From assembly GCA_900544475.1 (NCBI GenBank), contig UQVU01000013.1:1-24070 (forward strand): a stretch of DNA of 24,070 nucleotides. Direction: 5' to 3'. This document shows positions 1 through 7,477 of the stretch, piece after piece (the first letter of the stretch is position 1; each line of letters begins with the position of its first letter). This DNA is from an uncultured Butyricicoccus sp. Lineage in GTDB: Bacteria > Bacillota > Clostridia > Oscillospirales > Butyricicoccaceae. Both the position numbers and the translations under genes were made by a program. Under the pieces are notes generated by a model that was not told where the DNA came from, made no database searches, and was given only the letters and a program-made list of their open reading frames with translations.

Positions 1-10
1 GCGGCGCGGC

Positions 11-95
11 CTCGTCCGCCGTGCGGACGAGAGGGGGGTATCCCCTCCGGTTTCTACGGAACCGGAGGGGTATCTAGGGGGGACAGCGTCCCCCC
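11..95. repeat. Cluster of three hairpins downstream of secDF
   Basis: Three consecutive inverted repeats lie just beyond the secDF stop. Bases 11-19 pair perfectly with 23-31 around a 3-base loop (CTCGTCCGC / GCGGACGAG). Bases 42-52 pair with 60-70 (CCCCTCCGGTT / AACCGGAGGGG). Bases 77-84 pair with 88-95 (GGGGGGAC / GTCCCCCC). None is followed by a U-run on either strand, so they are not classical intrinsic terminators. They could be REP-like palindromes or mRNA 3'-end stabilisers for secDF. The window edge prevents seeing whether the cluster continues. Confidence 0.7.
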
Positions 96-101
96 TGGAA
101 G

Positions 102-2492
102 TTACACGCGCTTCTTGCGGAACTTCTTGCGGAAGACGTTCCACAGGCTGCAAGACAGCAGTACCGAGGACCAGCCGCCTGCGAGGATACCGACGATCAG
201 CGGCAGGGTGAACTGCTTGAGAGACGGTACGCCGAGGATGAATACCATGCCGATGGTGAACAGCGTGGTCAGCGTGGTGTTGATGGTACGACCCATGGTC
301 TGCCATACGCTGCGCTCTGCAACGGACGCGAAGTCCTCGCGGCGCGCGGTGCGCAGGTTCTCGCGAACGCGGTCAAATACGATGATGGATGCATTGATCG
401 AGTAGCCGAGGATGGTCAGCGCCGCTGCGATGAAGTTGCTGTCGAGCGGAATCTGGAGCCATACGTAAACGCTCAGCATGATGAGCAGGTCATGCATCAG
501 GCAGCATACCGCAGCCATGCCGCTCGTCAGCTCGAAGCGGAAGGTGATGTACAGCATCATCAGCACGATAGCAAGTACCGCGCAGACAACGGCCGAGCGC
601 TGAAGGTCGGAGCCGACCGACGCAGAAACGTCGTTGTTGTTCAGGATGTCGGTGTCAGCGAGGCTGTACTGCGAAAGCATCTTGTCGATGACAGCCGCAC
701 GCTGCTCAGAGGTGATCGAGGTCGAGCGGATAAGAACGTCCTCGTTGCCGTCGCCGGAGGAGGTGACGGAGGAAGCATCCACGCCGGTCGCGTCCTTGAA
801 CAGGCCGGAAACCTCGGTCTGGATATCCTGCGTTACCACAGTGTGCATATTGAACTCCATCTCGGTGCCGCCTGCGAAGTCAATGCTCAGGTTGAACAGG
901 TTCTTGCCGAACGGCAGAAGAATGAGGGCAACCAGACCGGTGACAACGAGAAGTGCGGAAATACCGCCGAAAATCTTGAAGTTCTTGAGGATCGCAAAGC
1001 GCTGCTTGCCTGCCTCGCGGTCGCGCAGACCGTAAGCCTTCGGATTGCGGATGCGGAAATCGACCATGCGGTTGAGCAGGAAGTGGGTAACGGTCAGTGC
1101 GGTGAACATGGAAACGATAACGCCGATGCCAAGGGTGGTGGCGAAGCCGACGATCGTACCGGTGCCGAGGAAGAACAGTACCGCACAGGCGATCAGGGTG
1201 GTGATGTTGGAGTCAAGGATTGCGGTGAACGCACGCTTGAAGCCGGAGTCGATGGCGCTCTTGACGGTCTTGCCGTTCTTGAGCTCTTCCTTGACGCGCT
1301 CGAAGATGATGACGTTTGCGTCTACCGCCATGCCGATGGACAGGATGATACCTGCGATGCCCGGCAGGGACAGGTTGACACGTACCAGGCTGAAGATGAG
1401 CGCTTCAATTACCATATAGAAGCACAGTGCGATGCACGCGACCAGACCCGGGATGCGGTAAACGATCAGCATGAACAGCATGACGAGCGCGATGCCGATC
1501 AGGCCGGCGATAAGGCTGGTGCGCATTGCGTCGGCGCCCAGCTGCGGGCCGACCGAGCGAAGCTCTACCTGCTTGAGAGAGAACGGAATCTGACCTGCGT
1601 TGATAAGGTCAGCCAGCTCGGATGCGCTGTCGCGGGTGAACGAGCCGGAGATAACGCAGCTGTCGTTGTCGATCTCGGAAGAAACGGACGGAGAGGAAAT
1701 AACCTGGTCGTCCATGACGATAGCCATGATGTTGGTGCCGTCGGTGCGGGCTGCGATATTGCCGGTCGCCTCAGCGAACTTCTTCTGGCCCTCAGAGGTG
1801 AACTGCACCTGAACGTAGTGAACGTCGGTGACCTCGTTGCCGGTCGGGCGGCCGTAGCCGTAGCTTGCCTTCTTGATGTCCGAGCCGGTCAGCCATTCCT
1901 TGCCGTCAACATCGACAAAGCTCAGCTTCGCGGTGGTGCCGAGGGTCTGAACCGCCTCTTCCGGGTTGGTGATCTGCGGGATCTCGACCGTAACGCGATT
2001 CTCGCCGGTCAGGGTGACGGTCGCCTCGGTGAAGCCCTTGTCGGTCAGACGCTGACGGATGACCTTCTGAACCGAGTTCATATCGTCGGCGAGGTTGGAC
2101 TGGTCGTAGCCGTCCGGAATCTCTGCCTCGTAGACGATGCGGGAGCCGCCTACCAGGTCAAGACCCAGGCGGATGCCGTTGTCGGTGTCGAGGATGCTCG
2201 GGATGATAGCCTTGAGCGAGGATGCGGCAGAAGCGGTGTCTGCGGTGGTATCCGCGCTGCTGTCGGACGAGGTATCGGTGGATGCCGCGTCAGACTGCGT
2301 GTCCGAAGAAGCGTCGGACTGGGTGTCCTCGGCTGCATCGGAGGTGGTGTCCGTAGAGTCGGACTGGGTGGTCTCCGCATTCCGGAAAGGCATGGTCCAG
2401 CCGCCCGGAATGTACACTCCCGTTACCGCCGTAACGCCGAGAAAACAGATCAGCAGCAGTACAGCGATAAAGGAAACTACACTCTTTTTCAA
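102..2492 (-). CDS. secDF: Fused protein-export membrane protein SecDF
   Basis: SecD and SecF fused in one 796-residue chain. They assist SecYEG by using the proton gradient to pull translocating proteins across the membrane. The N-terminal helix (about residues 5-27) is followed by the SecD motif GLDLVGG (about 110-116). The SecD membrane core carries GMAVDANVIIFERV, and the SecF half carries the LSIDFAGGTE motif and GYSINASIIVFDRVREN. I chose the TTG start at 2492 because AAGGAGG (2501-2507) lies 8 bases upstream and the protein then opens with a Lys-Lys-led membrane helix. An upstream ATG at 2576 would place the promoter inside the gene. Residues 38-92 form an unusual linker made almost only of Ser, Thr, Asp and Ala (with repeated DTQSDA), outside the membrane between the first helix and the first SecD domain. 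The gene has its own promoter and is not co-transcribed with yajC here. Confidence 0.96.
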   Translation of the reverse strand: MKKSVVSFIAVLLLICFLGVTAVTGVYIPGGWTMPFRNAETTQSDSTDTTSDAAEDTQSDASSDTQSDAASTDTSSDSSADTTADTASAASSLKAIIPSILDTDNGIRLGLDLVGGSRIVYEAEIPDGYDQSNLADDMNSVQKVIRQRLTDKGFTEATVTLTGENRVTVEIPQITNPEEAVQTLGTTAKLSFVDVDGKEWLTGSDIKKASYGYGRPTGNEVTDVHYVQVQFTSEGQKKFAEATGNIAARTDGTNIMAIVMDDQVISSPSVSSEIDNDSCVISGSFTRDSASELADLINAGQIPFSLKQVELRSVGPQLGADAMRTSLIAGLIGIALVMLFMLIVYRIPGLVACIALCFYMVIEALIFSLVRVNLSLPGIAGIILSIGMAVDANVIIFERVKEELKNGKTVKSAIDSGFKRAFTAILDSNITTLIACAVLFFLGTGTIVGFATTLGIGVIVSMFTALTVTHFLLNRMVDFRIRNPKAYGLRDREAGKQRFAILKNFKIFGGISALLVVTGLVALILLPFGKNLFNLSIDFAGGTEMEFNMHTVVTQDIQTEVSGLFKDATGVDASSVTSSGDGNEDVLIRSTSITSEQRAAVIDKMLSQYSLADTDILNNNDVSASVGSDLQRSAVVCAVLAIVLMMLYITFRFELTSGMAAVCCLMHDLLIMLSVYVWLQIPLDSNFIAAALTILGYSINASIIVFDRVRENLRTARREDFASVAERSVWQTMGRTINTTLTTLFTIGMVFILGVPSLKQFTLPLIVGILAGGWSSVLLSCSLWNVFRKKFRKKRV

Positions 2493-2500
2493 TGAAAGTG

Positions 2501-2507
2501 CCTCCTT
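2501..2507 (-). promoter_or_regulatory. secDF ribosome binding site
   Basis: AAGGAGG on the minus strand ends 8 bases before the TTG codon at 2490-2492. It is the only strong Shine-Dalgarno sequence near the gene start and decides in favour of TTG. Confidence 0.85.
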
Positions 2508-2531
2508 AAATGGTTTATTCGTAACTGAATA

Positions 2532-2560
2532 AGTATAGCGCAAAAGCGTAGAAAAGTCAA
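2532..2560 (-). promoter_or_regulatory. Sigma-A promoter of secDF
   Basis: TTGACT (2555-2560) and TATACT (2532-2537) on the minus strand are separated by exactly 17 bases. The site lies 40 bases upstream of the TTG start, in the gap behind purB. The predicted start of transcription is near 2524-2526, giving a short leader of about 30 bases. Confidence 0.85.
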
Positions 2561-2572
2561 TCACACAGTCGT

Positions 2573-2602
2573 GCATCCGAGACGGTTTTCCGCCCCGGAT
2601 GC
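2573..2602 (-). other. Hairpin at the 3' end of purB
   Basis: On the minus strand GCATCCG pairs with CGGATGC, continues through three pairs (two of them G-U) and then CGG/CCG, closing on an AAAA loop. This gives a 13-pair stem 9 bases after the purB stop. No U-run follows directly, so termination would be Rho-dependent or incomplete. It may instead protect the purB mRNA end. Confidence 0.6.
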
Positions 2603-2610
2603 TGCGGGTT

Positions 2611-4041
2611 TTACAGATTGATCTCTACCTTGATCTCCTCGCCGGTCAGGTACGGCGCGATGGCCGGACGGACGCACTCGGAAAGGAACTCATCGACCTG
2701 CGACGGGCAGCGGCCGATGTAGGCGGACGGGTCGAGGTGCTCAAGGATCTGCTCGCGCGTCATGCCGAACATCGGGTCGCCTGCGATGCGGTCCACCATG
2801 TCGTTCTCGAGGCCCTGCTCCTTGATGCGCTTGCCGGCGGCCATGGAGTGCTCGCGGATGCGCTCATGCAGCTCCTGACGGTTGCCGCCGCGCTTTACGG
2901 CGTCCATCATGATGTTCTCGGTCGCCATGAACGGCAGTTCGTTCATCACGTGCGCCTCGATGACCTTGGGGTAAACGACAAGGCCGGAGACGACGTTGAT
3001 CATGATGCCGAGGATAGCATCGACCGCGAGGAACGCTTCCGGAACCGAAATACGCTTGTTCGCGGAGTCGTCGAGCGTGCGCTCGAACCACTGGGTCGCG
3101 GAAGTGAACGCCGGGTTGAGGCTGTCGGTGATGACGTAGCGCGCGAGTGCGCAGATACGCTCGGAGCGCATCGGATTGCGCTTGTACGGCATAGCGGACG
3201 AGCCGATCTGGTTCTTTTCGAACGGCTCCTCGACCTCCTTGAGGTGCTGGAGCAGACGAAGGTCGGTGGCGAACTTGGACGCGGACTCTGCGATGCCGGC
3301 GAGGGTCGCGAGGGTCTGCGCGTCGATCTTGCGGGAGTAGGTCTGGCCGGAAACCGGAACCACGCCTGCGAAGCCGAAGTCGTCCGCGATGCGCTTTTCA
3401 AGCTCCTTTACCTTGCCCTCGTCGCCGTCAAACAGCTCCATGAAGGACGCCTGCGTGCCGGTCGTGCCCTTGCTGCCGAGCATGCGCAGGTTCTCGATGC
3501 GGTATTCGACCTCGCTGAGGTCCATCAGCAGCTCGTTCATCCAGAGGGTCGCGCGCTTGCCGACGGTGGTCAGCTGCGCCGGCTGGAAGTGGGTGAAGCC
3601 GAGGGTCGGCTGCGCCTTGTGCGCGTCAGCGAACTGCGCGAGCTTGTCCAGCACGGTCGCGAGCTTTTTGCGAACGAGCAGCAGACCCTCGCGGATCTGG
3701 ATGATGTCGGTGTTGTCGCCGACATACGCGCTCGTTGCACCGAGGTGAATGATGCCTGCGGCCTTGGGCGCAACCTTGCCGAAGGTGTAAACGTGTGCCA
3801 TTACGTCATGGCGCACTTCCTTCTCGCGCTGACGTGCCACATCATAGTCGATGTCGGTGATATGCGCCTCCATCTCGTCCACCTGCTCCTGCGTGATGGG
3901 CAGGCCGAGCGCCATCTCCGCCTTGGCCAGCGATACCCACAGGCGGCGCCACGTCGAGAATTTCATGTCAGAGGAGAAATTGTAGAGCATCTCCTTCGAG
4001 GCATAGCGCGAAGAAAGCGGGCTTTCGTACACGTTGTTCAT
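2611..4041 (-). CDS. purB: Adenylosuccinate lyase
   Basis: Cytosolic fumarate-lyase family enzyme that acts twice in purine synthesis: it splits SAICAR to AICAR and adenylosuccinate to AMP, releasing fumarate each time. The family signature GSSAMPYKRNPMRSE is at residues 280-294 and contains the catalytic serine loop. LGATSAYVGDNTD (about 100-112) and the active-site TH of FTHFQPAQ (150-151) are present. At 476 residues it belongs to the longer form shared by many clostridia and animals, rather than the roughly 430-residue Bacillus form. The ATG is preceded by AAAGGA at 8 bases. A promoter sits about 70 bases upstream and no other pur genes adjoin, so it is probably a single-gene unit. I see no purine riboswitch in the short leader. 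Confidence 0.97.
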   Translation of the reverse strand: MNNVYESPLSSRYASKEMLYNFSSDMKFSTWRRLWVSLAKAEMALGLPITQEQVDEMEAHITDIDYDVARQREKEVRHDVMAHVYTFGKVAPKAAGIIHLGATSAYVGDNTDIIQIREGLLLVRKKLATVLDKLAQFADAHKAQPTLGFTHFQPAQLTTVGKRATLWMNELLMDLSEVEYRIENLRMLGSKGTTGTQASFMELFDGDEGKVKELEKRIADDFGFAGVVPVSGQTYSRKIDAQTLATLAGIAESASKFATDLRLLQHLKEVEEPFEKNQIGSSAMPYKRNPMRSERICALARYVITDSLNPAFTSATQWFERTLDDSANKRISVPEAFLAVDAILGIMINVVSGLVVYPKVIEAHVMNELPFMATENIMMDAVKRGGNRQELHERIREHSMAAGKRIKEQGLENDMVDRIAGDPMFGMTREQILEHLDPSAYIGRCPSQVDEFLSECVRPAIAPYLTGEEIKVEINL

Positions 4042-4108
4042 GTTATTCGTCCTTTCCGGTGTTTTTTACTTGTCCTGTAAAACAACAGCCTTTTGGCAGT
4101 CTGTTTTC

Positions 4109-4137
4109 AGTTTACCACTTTACATGACGGTTTTCAA
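4109..4137 (-). promoter_or_regulatory. Sigma-A promoter of purB
   Basis: On the minus strand TTGAAA (4132-4137) and TAAACT (4109-4114) are 17 bases apart, 68 bases upstream of the purB ATG. The sequence around them is AT-rich compared with the genes. Confidence 0.75.
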
Positions 4138-4333
4138 GAATAAACGGCTCATTTCGCGCTATCTTGTAGCAATAAACAAAGAAACGCGCTTCTTCCCGAG
4201 AGGTTTTGGACGCCGCCGGAAACGACGCCGTTCCCCTCGCCGTGCACGGTTTCTCCGGACGGCACCCGTAGGGCGGGATGACCTCATCCCGCCGCTGTAA
4301 ACCGCTGCGGTAATGGATATTCGTGGCTCTTAT
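4138..4333. other. Non-coding gap between aspB terminator and purB promoter
   Basis: I find no supported gene in this part of the 348-base gap. It holds one copy of the covarying palindrome (4269-4295), the short palindrome CCGTGCACGG near 4242, and imperfect inverted GC-rich segments around 4213-4265 (for example GCCGGAAAC-like against GTTTCTCCGG-like). The 88-codon plus-strand frame covering it has arginine-rich, low-quality sequence and looks like a shadow of these repeats. Confidence 0.5.
4269..4295. repeat. Palindromic repeat family 1, copy 1
   Basis: Perfect palindrome with arms GGCGGGATGA (4272-4281) and TCATCCCGCC (4284-4293) around CC, preceded by GTAG. It belongs to a family of four copies in this window whose variable arm positions change in a compensating way. 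Confidence 0.8.
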
Positions 4334-4375
4334 TAAAACAAAAACGGCGGCACTCCTTTTGGGGGAATGCCGCCG
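4334..4375 (-). terminator. Intrinsic terminator of the aminotransferase gene
   Basis: On the minus strand a 12-pair stem (CGGCGGCATTCC with GGAGTGCCGCCG, one G-U pair) closes on CCCAAAA and is followed by TTTTTGTTTTA. It begins about 15 bases after the stop codon of the aminotransferase gene. Confidence 0.92.
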
Positions 4376-4389
4376 ACTGAAATATAAAA

Positions 4390-5589
4390 TTATGCGTTCT
4401 TAATAAACTCTTCCAGTCTGTCAAGACCCTTGTCGATCTCGGTCAGCGAGGTCGCATAGCTCCAGCGGACGAAGCCCGGCGCCGCGAACGCGGTGCACGG
4501 AACGGTCGCGACCAGACCCTTTTCGAGGAACAGCTGCGAGAAGTCCTCAGCGGACTCGATCACCTTGCCGTACATGGTCTTGCCGATGAAGCCGGTCATG
4601 TTCATCATGACATAGAACGCGCCCTCCGGCTTGATGCAGGAAACGCCCTCGATCCTGTTCATGCGCTCAACGAGGTGGTCGCGGCGCTTCTCGAACGCTT
4701 CCTTCATGACCTGCATATCCTCCTGCGGGCCGGTCAGCGCGGTGATGGCCGCGTGCTGCGAAATCGTGCTCGGCGCAGAGGTGGAGTGGCTGAGGTAGTT
4801 CGCCATGACCTTGGCGAGCTGCGGATTGGAGGCCGAGTAGCCGATGCGCCAGCCGGTCATTGCGTAGCTCTTGGATACGCCGTTTACCAGAATGGTGCGG
4901 TTCTTTGCGTCCTCGCTCAGCGACGCAAAGGAAACGAACTCGTTGTTGTCATAAACCAGATTGCAGTAAATCTCGTCCGCGATAACATAAACGTTGCGGC
5001 GGCAGCAGACCTCTGCGATCGCCTCCAGCTCCGCGCGGGTGTAGACCATGCCGGTCGGGTTGGAGGGAGAATTGAGCATGAATACCTTGGTGTTGTCCGT
5101 GATGGCGGCGTCAAGCTGCTCGGCGGTGATCTTGAAATCCGCCTCTTCGGTTGCGGCAACGATGACCGGGACCGCGCCCGCCTGCTTTACCATCTCGGAG
5201 TAGCTGACCCAGTACGGCGCCGCGATAACGACCTCGTCGCCCGGGTTGCACAGCGCCATCAGCGCGATATAGACCGAGTGCTTCGCACCGGATGCCACGA
5301 CGATCTGCGTCGGCTCGTAGTCCAGACCGCAGTCCTCCTTCAGCCGGTAGCAGGCAGCCTTGCGCAGGTCCATCAGACCGGCCGCCGGGGTATACTTGGT
5401 CTGATTGTTCTCGATCGCCTCGATACCGGCCTGCTTGATGTGCTCCGGGGTCGGGAAATCCGGCTCGCCGGCGCCAAAGCCGACAACGTCCTTGCCCTCG
5501 GCCTTCATCTGCTTGAACAGCGAGTCGATGGCGAGCGTCGTAGACGCCTGTACCCCCGCTGCAATTCTGGAAATCGGTTTCAATGCCAC
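4390..5589 (-). CDS. aspB: Class I/II pyridoxal-phosphate aminotransferase (AspB type)
   Basis: Cytosolic PLP enzyme of aminotransferase subgroup I-gamma, most likely aspartate aminotransferase (aspartate + 2-oxoglutarate to oxaloacetate + glutamate). Aromatic or prephenate substrates cannot be excluded from sequence. Visible motifs are NSPSNPTG (173-180), ADEIY with the pyridine-binding Asp205, SKSYAMTGWRIGY with the PLP lysine at 240, and FVRWSYA with the carboxylate-binding Arg375. The length of 399 is normal. The start is GTG: AGGGAG lies 9 bases upstream and the product opens as family members do. It is a single-gene unit with a near-perfect promoter and a strong terminator. The gene symbol is by family resemblance. 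Confidence 0.9.
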   Translation of the reverse strand: MALKPISRIAAGVQASTTLAIDSLFKQMKAEGKDVVGFGAGEPDFPTPEHIKQAGIEAIENNQTKYTPAAGLMDLRKAACYRLKEDCGLDYEPTQIVVASGAKHSVYIALMALCNPGDEVVIAAPYWVSYSEMVKQAGAVPVIVAATEEADFKITAEQLDAAITDNTKVFMLNSPSNPTGMVYTRAELEAIAEVCCRRNVYVIADEIYCNLVYDNNEFVSFASLSEDAKNRTILVNGVSKSYAMTGWRIGYSASNPQLAKVMANYLSHSTSAPSTISQHAAITALTGPQEDMQVMKEAFEKRRDHLVERMNRIEGVSCIKPEGAFYVMMNMTGFIGKTMYGKVIESAEDFSQLFLEKGLVATVPCTAFAAPGFVRWSYATSLTEIDKGLDRLEEFIKNA

Positions 5590-5640
5590 TGCTCAGCACT
5601 CCCTTATGTCTCTCAAAAAAAATTGTCTTTTGTATTTTTT

Positions 5641-5669
5641 ATTATATGCTTCCCATTGTGATTTTGCAA
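5641..5669 (-). promoter_or_regulatory. Sigma-A promoter of the aminotransferase gene
   Basis: On the minus strand TTGCAA (5664-5669) and a perfect TATAAT (5641-5646) are 17 bases apart. The leader of about 45 bases is A/T-rich and contains a run of eight T residues before the ribosome site. Confidence 0.9.
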
Positions 5670-5703
5670 GTCTGCACCGTAAAAACTGCAAAAATATTCA
5701 GAT

Positions 5704-5729
5704 AGAAAAAACCGCCCCGAGGGGCGGTT
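5704..5729 (-). terminator. Intrinsic terminator at the end of the priA-thiN gene run
   Basis: AACCGCCCC (5710-5718) and GGGGCGGTT (5721-5729) form a perfect stem. On the minus strand it is followed by TTTTTTCTAT. It lies about 145 bases after the thiN stop and just before the aminotransferase promoter, so it separates the two transcription units. Confidence 0.9.
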
Positions 5730-5778
5730 CCGTTTGTCTATAAAGTCCAAATTTTTCTTCGTCCGTGCTTTTACTCGC

Positions 5779-5803
5779 GGGGCGGGATGCCCTCACCCCG
5801 CCG
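5779..5803. repeat. Palindromic repeat family 1, copy 2
   Basis: The core at 5781-5802 reads GGCGGG, A, TGCCCTCA, C, CCCGCC. It is the only one of the four copies in which the variable arm position is mismatched (A opposite C). It lies in the 3' tail of thiN, upstream of the terminator. The flank reads CGGG instead of GTAG. Confidence 0.7.
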
Positions 5804-5872
5804 CAGGCACGGCTTATCAGTCTTTCGACAGGTTTACGGGCGGTCTTTCGTGTCCACTTTTCACAAAGTATC

Positions 5873-6532
5873 TTATCTTCGCTTCGGGTCGTGTGCGAAA
5901 ATGAGAAGCGCCGCGCCTTTTTCAATCGTTACCGAAACCGTGCTTCCCGGGGCGGCTTCGTTCGAAATCGAAACCATGCCTGCCCGGGTGATGCGTGCAT
6001 TTTCGAGCGGATACTTTGCATTTTCAATCGTAACGCCCGAAAGCTCGGCGTCAAGCGGCACGATGGAGAAATACTTGTAAGCGGCGGGCATTATGAATTT
6101 TTTCCGTCCTCCCTCATGCAAAACGATGCGGTTGCAGCTGTCGAGGACGGTCAGCTGTCCGCCCATCGACTTCGCCTCTTCGAGCAGAGAGAGGTTCGCG
6201 AGCATATGGTCGATGCGTCCGCCGGTCGCGCAGACGAGCGTCGCCTCGCGGCAGCCGCGGCGGAACACCTCGCGCAGGCAGGACTGCGTGTCCGTGTCGT
6301 CCTTCTCTGGTTTCAGACGGATGACCTCGGTGCCTTCGGTCTCCGGCATGGAGTCGCAGTCCGAAATCATGAAGTCGGGATGCAGACCGAGCGCCCGCGC
6401 GTGGCGCAGACCGCCGTCGGCGCAGGCGATGAGCGCGTCCGGATGCTCCGCCAGAAAGTCCCGTATGTAATCGTAGTCGTTTTCGGGCGCGGCTGCAAAA
6501 ATCAGCGCGTGCCGCCCTTGGTAAGCTCCCAT
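5873..6532 (-). CDS. thiN: Thiamine pyrophosphokinase
   Basis: Transfers a pyrophosphate group from ATP to thiamine, giving the cofactor thiamine diphosphate in the cytosol. The 219-residue chain has the family aspartates: ACADGG (Asp39), SDCDS (Asp58 and Asp60; the usual form is GDFDS), EKDDTD (Asp78, 79, 81) and GGRIDH (104-109). The ATG lies inside the end of rsgA, giving a 31-base overlap. AAAGGA is 9 bases upstream, so translation is probably coupled. In Bacillus rpe lies between rsgA and thiN; here it is absent. It is the last gene of the priA-rsmB-prkC run. Confidence 0.9.
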   Translation of the reverse strand: MGAYQGRHALIFAAAPENDYDYIRDFLAEHPDALIACADGGLRHARALGLHPDFMISDCDSMPETEGTEVIRLKPEKDDTDTQSCLREVFRRGCREATLVCATGGRIDHMLANLSLLEEAKSMGGQLTVLDSCNRIVLHEGGRKKFIMPAAYKYFSIVPLDAELSGVTIENAKYPLENARITRAGMVSISNEAAPGSTVSVTIEKGAALLIFAHDPKRR

Positions 6533-7398
6533 TCCTTCAAGTCCTTTACGCTTTCATAGAGTTTGACATAGCTTTCGTGGCGCGTTTTCGCGATTTCGCC
6601 ATTTTCGACCGCCGCAAGGATGGCGCAGCCCTTTTCCTTGACGTGGGCACAGCCGGTGAATTTACACTGTCCGAGATAGGGCGCGAACTCCGGAAAGGCG
6701 TATTCAAGGTCGCGCGCCATCACGAGGTCCATCTGCTCGGTTTCGAACGAGGAAAAGCCCGGCGTGTCCGCGATATAGCCGCCGCCCTCGATGGGGTGCA
6801 GCTCGACATGGCGCGTGGTGTGGCGGCCGCGGCCGATGCGGTCGGAGATCGCGCCGACCTCCGCCCCGAACGCGCTGTCGAGGCGGTTGAGCACGCTCGA
6901 CTTGCCGACGCCCGAGTTTCCGGCGAAGGCGCTGACCTTTCCGCGGATGCGCTCGCGCAGGGCGTCGATGCCGTCGCCGGTTTTCGCGCTCACGCGCAGC
7001 ACCTCGATGCCGCTTTTCCGGTAGGTTTCGAACAGCTCGTCGCCCGCGTCCGCGTCGGTCTTGTTGATGACCACGAGCGGCGTGATCTCCTTGTGCACCG
7101 CGATGGCCGTCACCTTGTCGATGAGGAACGGGTCGGTCACCGGGGGCGCGGCGCTCGCCACCGCCACGACGAGGTCGAGATTCGCCACCGCCGGGCGGAT
7201 GAGGCTGTTTCTGCGCGGCGCGATGCTCATGAGATAGCCGGTGCCGTCCGGCTGCACCTCAAGCTCGACTCTGTCGCCCACGATCGGCTTGCCGACCGTC
7301 TTGCGGAATTTTCCGCGCGCCTTGCACTCAATGAGTCCCTCCGGCGTATCTACATAGTAAAATCCGCCGATTCCCTTGAGAATGATGCCTTCGGTCAA
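6502..7398 (-). CDS. rsgA: Ribosome small-subunit-dependent GTPase RsgA
   Basis: Circularly permuted GTPase that tests and completes 30S subunit maturation. The OB-fold N-terminus (about 1-65) precedes GTPase motifs in permuted order: G4 NKTD (112-115), G5 VSAKTG, G1 GNSGVGKS (160-167) and G3 DTPG (211-214). The C-terminal zinc knuckle is C245, C250, H252, C258. The start is TTG with AAAGGAAG a few bases upstream. No ATG start is available before the conserved N-terminus. It overlaps thiN by 31 bases and follows prkC after an 80-base gap with a strong hairpin. In Bacillus the homologue is a PrkC phosphorylation target, which fits the gene neighbourhood. Confidence 0.95.
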   Translation of the reverse strand: MTEGIILKGIGGFYYVDTPEGLIECKARGKFRKTVGKPIVGDRVELEVQPDGTGYLMSIAPRRNSLIRPAVANLDLVVAVASAAPPVTDPFLIDKVTAIAVHKEITPLVVINKTDADAGDELFETYRKSGIEVLRVSAKTGDGIDALRERIRGKVSAFAGNSGVGKSSVLNRLDSAFGAEVGAISDRIGRGRHTTRHVELHPIEGGGYIADTPGFSSFETEQMDLVMARDLEYAFPEFAPYLGQCKFTGCAHVKEKGCAILAAVENGEIAKTRHESYVKLYESVKDLKEWELTKGGTR

Positions 7399-7422
7399 AA
7401 ATACGCTTCCTTTCTTTTCCCG

Positions 7423-7463
7423 AAAGGGACGCAGCCGCGTTTTTCTGTGCGGTGCGTCCCTTT
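7423..7463 (-). other. Intercistronic hairpin between prkC and rsgA
   Basis: AAAGGGACGCA...CCGC (7423-7438) pairs with GCGG...TGCGTCCCTTT (7449-7463), giving 15 pairs with one bulged base. No U-run follows on the minus strand. It could be an RNA processing or stability element that sets the prkC to rsgA ratio. Confidence 0.65.
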
Positions 7464-7477
7464 GTCCGTATGTCTTA

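Noticed and set aside
492..2495. Open plus-strand frame of 667 codons opposite secDF
   Set aside because: Antisense shadow. Its acidic, repetitive composition mirrors the SecDF coding strand.
2493..2576. Upstream ATG start for SecDF
   Set aside because: It would put the -10 and -35 boxes inside the coding region and ignore AAGGAGG eight bases before the TTG.
4042..4108. Possible purine riboswitch in the purB leader
   Set aside because: The leader is under 70 bases and lacks a three-way-junction arrangement or the conserved loop sequences; only weak pairing is visible.
4034..4300. 88-codon plus-strand frame in the purB-aspB gap
   Set aside because: No ribosome site, Arg-rich sequence derived from palindromes, and antisense to the purB promoter.
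5698..5925. 75-codon minus-strand frame after thiN, checked for SpoVM because of the Bacillus order thiN-spoVM
   Set aside because: Overlaps the thiN end, runs through a palindromic repeat and the terminator stem, and shows no SpoVM-like helix or any family.
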